64,000 nt of DNA from Stachybotrys elegans (taxonomy: Eukaryota > Ascomycota > Sordariomycetes > Hypocreales > Stachybotryaceae): contig JAGPNK010000010.1 of assembly GCA_020746835.1 (NCBI GenBank), positions 806,001 to 870,000 on the forward strand, written 5' to 3'. Numbering within the stretch: the stretch's first letter is position 1; every line of letters starts with the position of its first letter. A program made the translations under genes and the position numbers. Positions 1-11,710 of this stretch are shown here, piece by piece. The notes beneath the pieces were generated by a model, which was given only the letters and a program-made list of their open reading frames with translations, had not been told where the DNA came from and did not search any database.

Positions 1-479
1 AGCTTCTCTGGCAGCTGAAAGAAGCGAGACACCGAGAGGTTGGTTGGGTTGCATGGGTGCGTCATAGCTACATTGGCTAGTCAGTACCTGGCGAAGCAGC
101 AAAGAATCTGCCTGTTACAAAGTATCTCACAACTCCACAAAAGCCAGCCATTTGAGCCGCGTCCAGCCGATGGTGATTTCTATCTTCCATTCTTCCTGGT
201 ATATAAGCACAGTCGCCCATTACTCCCTATAGCCTCATCATATACCCGTAATTCGCAGACGTCCACCATGCGAGGACAATGCATTCGTTGCTTCTCCCAA
301 AAACACCAGGGGGAAAAAAAAAAAGAAAAGAAAAAGGAAAGAGAAGAAGAAGAAGAAGAAGAAGAAAAAGGGCAGAAAAGGGACATGTCCGCCCTGTAGC
401 TGCATCAAAAAATCATGTCTAAGACGGGTATCGGTATCAACGCCGGCAGTGCCTGGATGGGCCGTGGCCGCTCCTCCTT
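1..479. other. Intergenic, left edge; purine-rich tract
   Basis: No gene is supported here. A purine-only run of A, GAAA and GAA repeats at about 310-370 produces low-complexity Lys/Glu or Ser/Phe ORFs on both strands; these are not credible proteins. The right part is the 3' flank of the RXT2 gene on the minus strand. Confidence 0.6.
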
Positions 480-2037
480 TTATCGTCGGTTGCGCGTCTT
501 CTTGCCCTGCGTCGTCGTGTCTTCCTCCTCCTCGTCCTGCCCCTTCTTGAGATCCTCCGTCAGGCCCCATTCCTCCTTGTCGTACCAGTCCTCGCCGTCC
601 GACATATCGCGGTTGGGCCCGCAGTGCGCTTCTGCCTTGGACCAGTGCAGCACCTCCTTGCGCAGCCGCTCGGCCCGGAGCAGGCCTTCGTGCAGCCTCT
701 TGGCTCCACGGCAGACTTCCTCCTGCTTCTGTACGTAGAGTGCGAGCAGCCGCCGGACATCCTCGGCCTCATATTCTGGAAGCCCCAGATCGCGGTCAGG
801 CTTTGCGCCGACTGGTGGCAGGAAAATAGGATGGACAAAAGGCTGCTCCTGCGCCCCGGGCCCGGCCATGTGTGCCTTGTCCACCATTTCATTCGGAAGC
901 TCCAGCTGAGGTGTGCCCTGGACCGAGGATTCCCCAGGGCCGTTTGGTATACTCTTGAGCTTGTCCTTTTCATTTCCCTCTCCCTGCTCAACAGCACCAT
1001 CCTCTGTCTTCTTCCCGTCTTGGACCGGCTTGTCCGAAGGATCCTGAGCCTTATTTAATCTGCCGTTCTTGGTATCATGGCTCTCAGCCGTGTCGTCTTG
1101 TCGGGCTTCGGTGCCGTCTCCACTAACATCAAGCATGGAGGTATCGCCGTTTTCTGTAATTTCTTGGGCACCGTTTGTTGCATTATTGCGCTCGGGTTGA
1201 GGTTCGCCGTTGACGGCGGTGGGGGAGGTGGCCTCGCCCAGACTCCGCGAAAGGCTGAGGAGATGACGAGCCACATGATCTTCGGTGTATAGTTCAATAT
1301 CGTCCGGTCTGACCATGTTCTCGCATGGCATCCATGTGCCGTCGCCAGAAAGTGCGGTCCACAGATGGCGGACCTTCCACAAGGACTGGTTCTCTTTGCG
1401 CATGATGCTGCAGCTCTGCCTGATGAGCTCGGTGAGGGTCTTTGAGGTGAATGGCTTGGATAGCGTCGGGTGCGTGGGAAGATCGGTCGATGCGGTTAGG
1501 GGAGAGAGGATTTCTAAAAGCAAGTCGTCAGCGATCAGCAGACTCGGCGGGCGGACGGGCGACAAACGTTCTAGTCGAATGTTGGCATAAGGATTCAAGG
1601 GTGCCGAGGCGGCAATGGCCTCGTCCACGCGCGCCTCGTCGTCGCTATCGACTTCATAGCCTTCGTCGTCCAGCAAGGGTGGGTTGCGCTGGATAATGGC
1701 TCGTCGCACACCAGCATACTCGACAATCTAGATTTTGTCAGATCGAGCCAGCGGTCGTGTCCCGTCTTGGAGACATGAGCATACCTCTTTGTAGGAACTA
1801 GGCCCCGAAGACGGTACCAGCTGGCCTTTGTGTGCGAATCGCGCGCGCCTCTTTAGCTTGTGGCCTCGGTTGCTGTAGTTGTCAATCTCGGAATCGGAAT
1901 CGCTCTCTAGAGGCGGACATGATTAGCAGTCAAGGCGGCGAGACGACAGTACGACCCAGCTTACCGTATGCCTTTCGCTTAAACGCCTTCTTCATCCCCG
2001 CAATCGTCTCCTTGAACAGGACCTGCTGCGTCGCCAT
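480..2037 (-). CDS. RXT2: RXT2-like subunit of the Rpd3L histone deacetylase complex
   Basis: Three exons on the minus strand, 2037-1965, 1906-1785 and 1727-480, join in frame to give 480 aa; the introns begin GTAAG and GTATG and end TAG. The start MATQQVLF has no better alternative upstream. Residues about 10-150 match the fungal RXT2 N-terminal family: a basic stretch (KKAFKRKAY), an acidic patch SDSDSEID, a basic NRGHKLKRRARF segment and the hallmark NPPLLDDEGYEVDSDDE at about 80-96. The remainder is acidic and low complexity (residues about 170-270) with a charged C-terminus. In yeast, Rxt2 belongs to the large Rpd3 complex that deacetylates promoter histones in the nucleus; that role is known for the family and inferred here. 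It shares a 993-bp divergent promoter region with the mitochondrial ribosomal protein gene. Confidence 0.85.
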
Positions 2038-3030
2038 GGCGAGGATGGTCTGTGGTGCCGTCGACCAGCGACCAGAGGGAAACGGACAGGTGACGCCGGC
2101 GGCAAAGGGCTGGGTTGACGGCACGGCCAGCAGACTGAGCGTACGAGTGACGACGGAAATTGACGAGAAAGTAAACAGCAGCGATAGGGATGCGCGGTTG
2201 ATCAGCCTGGAGTGCGCAAAGGCAATTTTGCCATGGAGCGCCTGAAGCAAGAGAGGGTCGGAAATCAGTAGGGTCAGAGGGTTACAGGCTGGACAGGCAC
2301 TGGACGAGGCTGCCCACCTTCCAACAGCCCTTTCGATAGCCCCAGATGGCAGCGAGCAGATTGGGCCAATGAGATACGCGCGCCGGGGAAACTGGATTCC
2401 GCTGCGGTTACATAATCCTACAATCGTCAGCGGCCACTTTCTATTATCAGCTTATCCTTATCAATCTTCCTCAAAGAGAGACAAGCAATACAATCTATCT
2501 CAGCCAATGTGGTAGAATTTAGGTCTTCATGATTCATACTTCAGCGCTGTTGTGTATCCATCATGCCTCATGCGCAACGAACACCCGTTCGGGCCTTGAA
2601 ATGACAGCGGGCCTTTGTCCATCAGCGACAGTTCGTATGCGCAGAAGCAAGAAAGAAAAGCAAAAGTCTAGGTGAAGCCAGCTTCACACGTAACACTATG
2701 AAGCCACGGATTTTTGCATGTAATGAAGCAAGCCAGGCGCAACTCGCCAAGACCAAGAGACACTCCTCTTACGCCTACAGACTTGCCTGGCCATTGTGAC
2801 AGAGCCAATCCTAGCGCCCAGACATGTGACTACCAAGGGGCCGTTGGACTGCTGGGGGAACGGGGGATCGTAAGACCGAATTTGCGAGTCACGTGACTGT
2901 ATTTTTCTCTGGCATGCGGTTTTGCTAGCATCCCTATCAGATTGAATGAGGCCCATTGACGTCGCGAAAGGACCAACAGAACGGTCAATTCAGCTCCCTC
3001 AGCGTCCCGTCTGAGAATCAATCGCCCGCC
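2038..3030. other. Divergent intergenic region between RXT2 and uS12m
   Basis: This stretch of 993 bp lies between two start codons facing away from each other and must hold both promoters and leaders. Short ORFs on both strands have no recognisable similarity and are probably chance. No TATA box or repeat stands out. Confidence 0.5.
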
Positions 3031-3614
3031 ATGGTCGGCACAATCGCTCGCCAGCTCTTCGCCCCCGCCGCGCGCCGCCCCATCGCCATCCCCCCAGCTG
3101 CCTCGCTCCTCACCAAGACACCCGCCTTCCGCACCTTCACCACGACGCCATCCCGCAATGCCACGCTGAACCAGGTCCTGCGCGGCTGCCGAAAGGGAAA
3201 GAAGGCCCGCCACGCCGTCTCGCCCGCCCTGTCCAACCTCCGGGCCCCGGCCATGAAGGGCGTCTGCCTGCGTGTCGGCACCGTCAAGCCCAAGAAGCCC
3301 AATTCGGGCGAGCGCAAAACGGCTCGTGTCAAGCTGTCCTCGGGCTCCGTCATCACCGCCTACATCCCCGGCGAGGGTCACAATATTCAGCAGCACAGTG
3401 TTGTGCTGGTGCGCGGAGGCAGAGCGCAGGATTGCCCTGGTGTGCGATATCACTTGGTGCGAGGAACGCTGGATCTGGTAAGCTTCCCGGCTATGTTGCG
3501 CACCTCTCGGGATCAATTCATACTAATTTTTGTACTTAGGGTGGTGTCGCAAACCGCATGACAAGCAGGAGTAAATACGGTACCAAGAAGCCCAAGACGG
3601 CCACGGTTGGTTAA
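3031..3614 (+). CDS. MRPS12: Mitochondrial small ribosomal subunit protein uS12m
   Basis: Two exons, 3031-3477 and 3540-3614, encode 173 aa; the intron begins GTAAG and ends TTAG. Residues 1 to about 40 are rich in Arg, Ala, Ser and Thr with no acidic residue, as in a mitochondrial presequence. From about residue 43 the protein is a classic S12: [15 protein letters not shown], then [21 protein letters not shown], the decoding-centre loop containing PNS, then [22 protein letters not shown] and [12 protein letters not shown], and after the splice [19 protein letters not shown]. It should help monitor codon-anticodon pairing in mitochondrial ribosomes. The start at 3031 follows GCCCGCC. Without the intron the ORF would lose the universally conserved C-terminal SKYGTKKPK, which fixes the splice. 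Confidence 0.95.
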
Positions 3615-4010
3615 ACAGAAGAGAAGGCAAAACATGTACATTACCGGGAGTTCACGAGAGCGAGACGATAGAAAACAAGGGCGTTAACGGCCAGGCTGAG
3701 GGCCGGTCCATATTGTACTACCATTACCATGTAGAGCCGAAATGTTGCAAGCATTATGAGATCAAACACATGGATAGAAGAAGCGAAATACGGACGCGGT
3801 AAGCTTATGATTTATAGTATATTCACATGTAGATAACTGTCCAAAGCCTTCTCTCCCTTGACGCCAGTCCCTCTTGTTAATGTTCATGCCATATCCTCAC
3901 ATCGATGCCATGATTTTGCGGTCCACAGCCTGAGAACCGCAGCCAGATATTACAATCAAGTTATGAAACACAAAACGCCGTGACCCAGATAACAATCCAA
4001 GACGGACCGC
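3615..4010. other. Convergent 3' intergenic region
   Basis: The 396 bp lie between the stop codons of uS12m (+) and the mannosyltransferase (-). They must hold both 3' ends. I see AT-rich stretches such as TATAGTATATTC near 3820, but no gene. Confidence 0.5.
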
Positions 4011-5413
4011 TTAGTCTTGCTGGTTCTCGTAGCCCTCAGGCTTGTCCATACCGTTGACATCAAAGAAACGGTTTGTGCCTGGCGAAGGGGGTTAGCTTAC
4101 TTAGGTATTGAAGAACCGACACCACGCGACTTACAAGAATAGCCCTTCCAGTCAAAGTTGTCCTTGGGGTTGCAGTGGCATCGGAGATCGATGCGCTTCT
4201 GCTCGCCCGTAGGGCAGTGGGTGAATGGCACGTGCCAATAGGCAATGTCGTTGAAGAAGTGGATTTCATCCTTGTTGAGAAGCAAGCCGGCTGCAATAGA
4301 GTGGACAGGAGCATCACCCCATCGCTCGTAGAAGAAACCACCGTCCTGGTCAAGAGACTCGAAGAAGTCGATGTAGGCCTGGCTGCGGAGCCACTCGAGA
4401 CTGCCAACCTCAAAGTTGGACCACTAGATAAAGTCAGTCAGTTTGACAAGCTTCGAAAGAAGTCGGGCAGCATCTTACAAAGTGGCACAGGTTGTAGGTG
4501 TCACCACCATCGTCACTCAGGAACTTCAATGAGTTGTCGGGGGCAAGATGCTCGGGGTGGTTCTGCATAAACTTCTTGGTGCTGTCCCAGAGAGTGGTGA
4601 TGGTCTCCTTGTACTCGTACAGGCTGAGAACGAAACTGTACTTCTTCTTCTGCTCAACCATGACACGGAAGGGATCATAGTGGATGTCACAGAAGAGCTC
4701 GATGGAGGGCTCGACACGCCAGTAGTACTCGTAGTTCATCATGAGTGGGTGGCGGAAGAAGAAGCCAGATTCGAAACGGCACATGTGGCGGTAGCTGATG
4801 GAATCACCGTAGATGATCTTGCGCTCGGCCATGTCCTCGCGGACCTTCTTAGCCTTGTCCTGGTCGATCCACGAGGGGAAAGACCAGTGCTCGGTAGGGA
4901 TCTCGCCGTAGAATGTGTTACCGGAGACAAGAGAGGTGGTGACCTTCTTGAAGGTCGAGTCGAAGGGCTTATCGTTGAGGAAGACCCAATCATAGTTGTA
5001 TCGTCGGTTGAAGCGATCCTCGACCTGGCGGATCGAGCGCGCAATATCCCAGACGTCGCTGTTACGAGCGAGGGTGACAAAGGTGGCGTTCATTCGAGGT
5101 CCAGGGGCAATGCCAACGAGGTCGTTCCAGCCTGGGTCGGCGGGTGTCATGGCCAAGGGATGCTGCTTTGCATCACCCGAACCTGTCGAGCCCACCTTGG
5201 CGCTGCCATGTCCCATAAGAGCATCGGGTTGCTGGCCAAGGCCACGGTTGAGAGCAACGCCTTCGTACTTGGAGTGGGAGACGAAGTAGAAGACAACTAG
5301 AGTCTTTGCAAGAGGTCAGATATGATGCAGTGGGACCGGAAGCGCAGGGCTCAACATACGACGATCGCAATTGCGATGTAGCGCACGTAGCGCGTATTTC
5401 CGCCGGTCAACAT
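4011..5413 (-). CDS. GT15 (KRE2/MNT1/KTR family) alpha-1,2-mannosyltransferase
   Basis: Four minus-strand exons, 5413-5356, 5296-4479, 4423-4135 and 4078-4011, give 410 aa. Architecture is type II Golgi: a short cytosolic N-terminus ([12 protein letters not shown]), one hydrophobic anchor at about 13-28, a Gly/Ser stem, then the GT15 domain from about 70 to the end. Family hallmarks visible are [26 protein letters not shown], the YRVEP-type segment [54 protein letters not shown] and the terminal [11 protein letters not shown]. Such enzymes transfer mannose from GDP-mannose to O- and N-linked chains of wall glycoproteins. The first intron must use a GTTGAG donor: a GTATGT donor five bases upstream breaks the frame. 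Subfamily within the KTR group is not resolvable here. Confidence 0.92.
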
Positions 5414-8400
5414 GGCGGGCAGCTCAGCAAAAACTGTCGGTTCGACTCGATTGCTGGTGCTGATGCTGATGCTGAATGGGGGGGATCAAGATGGAAGAAA
5501 AAAAGAGCTGGCTTCCAGACGGGGTCGACAGAAGGACGTGTCGCGGATTTGTTCCTAGTGCAGGCAGGCTCAGGGGGCTGTGGAGCTAAACGAAGGATGG
5601 AGCAAAAGATAGGGGATCAGATCGACTGGTCCTGGGTTCTAGTGGCGGGCTGACGAGGAAAACTGAGGCGCAGGCGCGTGTCCGAAATGCGAGAAACAGG
5701 GGGCTGCTGTCTACTTGTCACTGGCCGCTGTCAGTCAGAGAGCCTGGGCCTTGTCAGTCGAGTCCAATTCGAGATGGCTCGCTCGTTGGCGGAAGATCCA
5801 GGGTCATGGACCACCTACTGGATGGAGCTCCCCGCAAATCAGCTAGAGGAGCGAGGCGAGAGACCTGTGCCGTGGTCACCTCCGTCGTTTTACTCGGATG
5901 CCAGGTCACGACGTAATGAGATGGGAAAGCGGCAGTGGGAGGGGGCACATATGATGGGATGAGAATGGAGGAAAGTTGGGTCGCGGCGAGAAAAGTAATC
6001 CAGAACCCCAATACATATTTAAATGGGAATGAGTCGACTCAATCATCGGGCTGCGGAAGCAAGCAAGGAAGGTACAAACGGTTGGGTGCAAAGTAAAACA
6101 TCTCTCCACTGCAACGGGAGCTACCTTCGCACAGTATGTATTTTGGCTTGGGAAGCCATGTACACTATTTCTACTAGCCCAGTTAGTGTGCCGCGACAGC
6201 ACCGTTATGGACCACGCAAAAGGGAAACGTCAGAGTGAGGACTGAATTTCCTTGGCCTCCTCTTGGCTCGTCCCTTGGTAGCCGGGCCACCACGAAATAC
6301 GAGCAAGCCACTCCACCTTTCCTTTGAACCGGGCTGCCCACGGCTCCTTTTCGCCAGGCAAGTCAGAGGCCAGGGTGGCCGAGCCGAACGGGGGGGGGGA
6401 TGACTGACTGATGCGCAGGCGTGCTGGAACAGAACAGAACAGAGTGGTTCAATTCGGCTACCGTGGAAAGGAAGGGATGTAGCAAACGCCTCAGGCCTGC
6501 GGGTCGGTTTCAGTGCTCCCGCAGGGTCCTCTCGGGCGGGAGTGATGGAAATAGAAGGATCCTCCCCGGTCCAAGCTCCTGTACAGTACGGAGTACCTCT
6601 TTCAACAAACCTACCTAGATATCCAGGCCGCGGTGTTTGTTGATGATGATTCTGTTGAACGTCATCAACCTCTCCCTTTTCTTCTCCTATCTCGCTCCTC
6701 GATTCTCTCAAGATCTCGGCCCGGCCCACGCGAATGCAACTTGGACCACCTTGTCTAGCCCATTTACATATTGATCTATATTGGCTCGCGTGCAGCTATC
6801 GATTCAGGGTCCACGGGATTACTGCCGCCGTGGCTACCATATTAGCACAACCGAGACCATTCAAGATGTCTCCATCTCCATCATCCCTTCCAATATCTCG
6901 CCACCTGCAGTAGCGAGCGATAAGGAGACCAAGACAAGGTAAATTGAGAAGAGGTGGCCCGTCAGACACTTTCTCACACGGTTACCCCAGCTGTCACCCC
7001 TCCATTCCATTTGTCGCCGGAGGAGGCTGGATCGTCCCTTTCATGGAATGCACTCTACACATCTCAACCCCCCAACCGCGTTAACGAGCGCCATGCTTTC
7101 AGGGTGTGCCCTTGTTCTGGCCCTTCCATGGTTCATGTTCAACATGTGGTGGTCAATGTAACATGGAACGATGCATCTCACAGGTGGAACACCATTTACC
7201 CTCCCCCACTTCAAGCCACATATCGCACTTTACATAGTACTGTCAGGGCATGTTATAAGCCTCTCGGGGCACACGGAGTAGTATCGCGCTCAGCTCATGA
7301 CCGGTGGAGAGGCTTGTCTCAGTCAGCCCTTGGGAGGCAATTGCCATCCTGCACAAGGGCGTACATAGGTAACTTCCCTTGTACGATGGAGATATTCCTA
7401 TGGTTCTCACCAGAGCAGTTGGTGCACAATATTGCATTCGACACATGTTGTATACTCCGTACATGCGTTATCATTTGGTTTCGTATACTTCGTGGCATGA
7501 CCTCGTTCTATCCTACCCTGTACCCTGTACCTGTACCCCCAGCCCGTCAGTTCAATGTGATTTCTGGTCATCTATGTATCTAGATATTTGCGCAACAGGA
7601 TTTATTTTTCGCCGAGTAACTATTTCGGCGTTATGAACCCTGTTTTGGCCTTGTTTTACCCTATTTCGTTTATCGTAAGGGTTCCTGCTCCGAACCGCGC
7701 TTCACTCCTTGATTCACACACGATAGCTTCATCTTTTACATCAGTACCCCAACCATCCCGTATTGATACGTCTCCTGGAGACAATCAAGATAGAACATGG
7801 CCCAAAGAGAGAACCCAGACCAATACAGTAACTATCGCGTGCCCATTTTGGCATTGGAGTTATAGCGATCGATTATCGCTAGATGGCGGCCAGGGTCTCA
7901 GTATTGGTGACATTACATAATCAAGAACCACACGTGATCTCAGCTGGGACGCCTCTCGGTGACGGAGTGCCGGTGCGTGGGGGAGGTTTTCAAGTGAGGT
8001 GGTCATCAACCCCAGCTCAACACCACCTTGGGCCTGAGCCGTGGTGCCTCTTTACTTTCTGCCACAACCTGTGCACTTCTGCCGCACTGCGGACCGCCGG
8101 CGATAGCTGCTTCGGCACAGACTGGATTTCTTGCCCTTCTCTGGCTTTGGCCTCCCTTCTCCTCTTTTGAACGCTCGCAAATTTCGACAAACCAGCCCTA
8201 CGGCACCATGAAAGAGTTGCGCACTTCGAACCCCCGTCCGAAACCCTCATTCTCTTAGTGGTGAGTTGATTGTTTTCATGGCTCTCCTTGCCTTGCATAA
8301 TCGACGATATATCACTCTCGACACTCGGAGCCTTGCGCAGCACCCGGGCGATGCCACAGCGCCACAACGAGCGGATATCTGCGATCTGGGCTTTGAGGAG

Positions 8401-8692
8401 GTTGAACTCGAATACCATCCTACGAAGGCTATGCCGTGAGAAATATTATGTACTGGTGGATTTCGTAATATCTGGAGGGGTCGTGCAGATGACCTGACCT
8501 CCTATCTGTCGCACTCACACTGCCTGTTCACCAAGGCGGCGGGTCGCGCAGGATGATATCATGAAATCCCACCACGGCAAATTGCGCATGCGCACCGACA
8601 CTTGCATGCTTCCAACATTCCACGAAAGCTTTGCTAACTTCTGCAACTAGCACACCAATTTTGCAATATCACACTTCGGAAACTGCAGGACC
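5414..8692. other. Long gene-free divergent region upstream of GT15 and PAT1
   Basis: This 3.3-kb stretch between two divergent start codons has many short ORFs but none I recognise or that splice into anything convincing. Contents seen: a poly-G run at about 6391-6399, a GTACAGTACGGAGTAC element at about 6581-6596 with a reverse match near 7453, a tandem TACCCTG-type array at 7513-7540, and a perfect palindrome TGCGCATGCGCA at 8583-8594 about 100 bp upstream of PAT1. It could hold long leaders, a non-coding RNA or an unrecognised small gene. Confidence 0.45.
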
Positions 8693-11194
8693 ATGTCCTT
8701 TTTTGGGTTCGATACGTCGGGTCGCCACAATACGGCGGCCCCCGGCTTTTCCCAGGCTCACGACCCCTTCGCTGGACTCTCTAGACGCGATGGAGACGAT
8801 GACGATGCTTTGGATTTCGAGGATACCTATGACGGTCTGGGCGATCAACTGGATGAGACGGATGATGCCTTCAACGATGATACCTTTGGCGATACGGCAA
8901 CAACAGGTACTGGCAAGGTCGGCAAAGACTTTGACTTTTTTGGTAAGACGGCTCAGGTCGCAGATGCTATCGAAGAGGAACACCTGCGCTACCACAGGCA
9001 ACAACCTATTCCCAAGGCCACATCGACTTATGCCCCTACTGCCGTCCCCTCGATGCACACTTCGACATATCAACAGCCCCGTTACGACCAGCGACCTGCG
9101 CGCACTGGGTATGAAAAATATAGAGATCCTGAGCCTGTCCCAGATCTCCATGTCGACCAAAGCATTTGGGGTATTGGCCCGTCAAAGCCGGCTGCCAAGC
9201 CAGCTCTTAGCCCCCAGCCAGCAACCTCTGCGCCCAGCCGCAAGGTCATGAGCCTGGAAGAGGTTGAGGCTGCCATGCGAGCACAGACAAAGCAGCCATC
9301 TCATGCTGAGCCTTCTCCTGTTCCGTCCTCCCTGCCAGAAGTCGTACCGCAACAAGTTCACCAGCTTCACGCAAACCAGCAGCATCTTGCCCAAGCACAC
9401 GCCGGCCACCCTGTCACCATCTTGCAGCGCCCCCAGAACATGCAAGGCAAGCCAACGACTCCAGCTCAGGCGATGCAAGGAGCACCGGGACAGCAGGTGC
9501 ACCAGCAACAGTCTCCTTCTATCCCCATGCAAATTCTCCAGAATCCCAATCGCATGGCGGGTGAGGCTGGCCGCACAAGTGCTGCTGCTCAGATTAACCG
9601 ATCACAAGCTTCGGGCTCTCGCGGTCCTCAGTCCCAGAACCCAGCTATGATGGCCAATATGTCAGAGGAAGAGAAGATGGCGCTATTGGATCAGGAGACC
9701 AAGCGGGCCAAACGTAACCACAAGATTTGGCTGCTCTCCAAGGACAACGGTTTAATGACCCCCCAGGACAAGAACTTCATCACCAGAATCCAACTTCAGC
9801 AGCTTGTATCTACGACTGGAAACCCTACCGAGCAAGGAATCGACGCCCTACTTTCCGAAGACTTCTACTACCAGGTCTACAGCCACATTCGTGCTGGCCA
9901 GCGACAGAACCCCAGCCAACCCCTCAGCAACTTTGCGCAGACCTATCTTTACCAGACTGGCAGCCGTCATGGTGGCATGCGCCGCCACGGCAGACCTGCG
10001 GAGAACCACATCCAGCGCATGGAACAACAGGTGCAGCGGGCGGTTGAAGCTGCCAAGAATAAGCCCAAGAACCCCCAGCTGGTGATCGCTGGCAGTCTGG
10101 GCAAGATTTCTTTCAGCAACGCCAAGACCCCCAAGCCTCTGCTCAGTATCAAGCGCACCGAGAACGATTCCCGCATTCCCAGTGGGAAGAAGACGCCTCT
10201 GCCCGCTACCGGTATCGATCGCAGAACCATCCTGCGGAATGTGGAAAAGGTCTATGATACGCTCATGAAGATTGAGGATCACGTTCGCCTCATCCCCCCT
10301 CCTGTCAACGGCAACCCCGACGAGGAGCTTCAGGCAAAGCATGCTGAGTGGGCATCTACTCTTGAGCAGCTGAATGCAAGACTCTGGAACGAGCTCAAGG
10401 TTCACGAGCCGATTGGAGTGACCGTGCCTCATCCCTTCATCGCCTTCCTTTCCTGCGCCAAGGGCAAGAAGGCTATCCCCCGAATTTTCCCTCATCTTAG
10501 CTTTGAGCAGAGAGCCACCATTTTGACCATGATCATCTATCACCTCGACCAGCTGGACGTCATCCAGGGCGCCGCTGTCTCGTCACATGATGAGACACCT
10601 CTCAACTCGCGCATGCGCGAGAACATTGAGCTTTTCATATCTACCGTGATGCCTTCCCTGATGCAGTACTTCAACGATACTGGCCTTGATATTGTTGATC
10701 AAGTGCTTAACCTCATTGCTACCAAGCTGAATGTCGATTTTATCGCCAGAACCCGAATCGGAGTCTCGATGCTCACGCTCATCCTTAGCCGCGCTGTGCT
10801 TTTGAAGCAGACTGGCGCTGGCAATGCTGAGCAATGGGATCAATGGTGAGTTTTTTCCCCCCCGACCTTCTATGGCATAGCAATCGAATGACTAACGCCT
10901 ATCAGGGACCGTACCTTTGAGATTCTCTTCACCCGACTTGAGCCTTCGCTGCCATACATCTTCCCTGGCAGCGTCAACACTGGTGAAGACGTCTACGTCT
11001 GGCAACTCCTCGCTGCTATGGGTGTTAATGCTTCCCATGATCAGCAAAGGCGACTTGTCCTGGCTGTAAAGGACCGTGTGCTTGACACCGTCACGCTGTC
11101 CAAGACGCTCCCCCCTACTATGGCCGCCGAAAGACTCGGCAGCGTCAACCTTTTCATGCGCTCTATTGGCTTGGATGTGGAACTCCTGCAGTAA
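8693..11194 (+). CDS. PAT1: PAT1 family mRNA decapping activator (topoisomerase II-associated protein PAT1)
   Basis: Two exons, 8693-10845 and 10906-11194, encode 813 aa; the intron starts GTGAG and ends ATCAG. The N-terminus MSFFGFDTSG followed by an acidic stretch (DGDDDDALDFEDTYD) is the conserved PAT1 segment that binds the DDX6/Dhh1 helicase. Residues about 150-330 are Pro/Gln-rich and disordered (QQVHQLHANQQHLAQ). An Sm-like/LSM-associated mid region precedes the helical C-terminal domain beginning near KIWLLSKDNGLMTPQDKNFI and running to the end (RTILRNVEKVYDTLMKIED, LSFEQRATILTMIIYHLDQLD). PAT1 bridges Lsm1-7 and the Dcp1/Dcp2 decapping enzyme on deadenylated mRNAs in P-bodies. The splice rejoins DQW-DRTFEILFTRLEPSLPYIFPG in frame, which supports it. 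Confidence 0.93.
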
Positions 11195-11710
11195 GAGGGT
11201 TCACCAAGGTCAGATATGTCTGCATGAAACATCACGCGGAGTGATTGTTTTCCTGGGCTATTTGGGATGATCATGGCGATGCCATCAAGCTTGGTTCGGC
11301 ACGCACTGCGGATGTGCGACGAGAAGCAGGGCTATTGCTCATTGGGATTGGCACAAAATATCAGAGAGAGAGGAAGCATTTGTTACCTGGGAATGTAAAG
11401 TACTACCGCTTACTGAAGGGGATCGTTTGTGTCGACGGGGAAGCGTGCCACGGAAGGTCGCTGTTCATGCGCTAGCGAAGGGCATTAATGGAGCGTGAAG
11501 GACTTGTTGAGAAGCTCCAAAGGTAAATAAATACGCGTTAACTTTTTTTGCAATCAAAATATTCAATTCGCCTACGAGTGCGCGCATTCGTATGGAATAA
11601 ACAAAGTCCCTTGCCCTCCTAGTCCAGCCAGCCTATGCGCCGAATCCCATGCTCCGTAATGTAACCTGGTAAAGAGTCTACGTACCACGACGGCCAACTC
11701 CCTCTTCAGC
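11195..11710. other. Convergent 3' intergenic region
   Basis: These 516 bp lie between the stops of PAT1 (+) and RPC5 (-). There is an AATAAATA at about 11525-11532, a plausible polyadenylation element for PAT1, and no supported gene. Confidence 0.5.

Noticed and set aside
40..570. ORFs through the purine-rich tract at the left edge
   Set aside because: Lys/Glu and Ser/Phe runs come from GAA and TTC repeats on the two strands.
6205..6729. 174-aa minus-strand ORF upstream of PAT1
   Set aside because: No domain, no compatible splice partner, and a composition typical of chance ORFs.
8017..8418. 133-aa minus-strand ORF near the PAT1 promoter
   Set aside because: Lacks similarity and overlaps other ORFs; more likely chance in promoter sequence.
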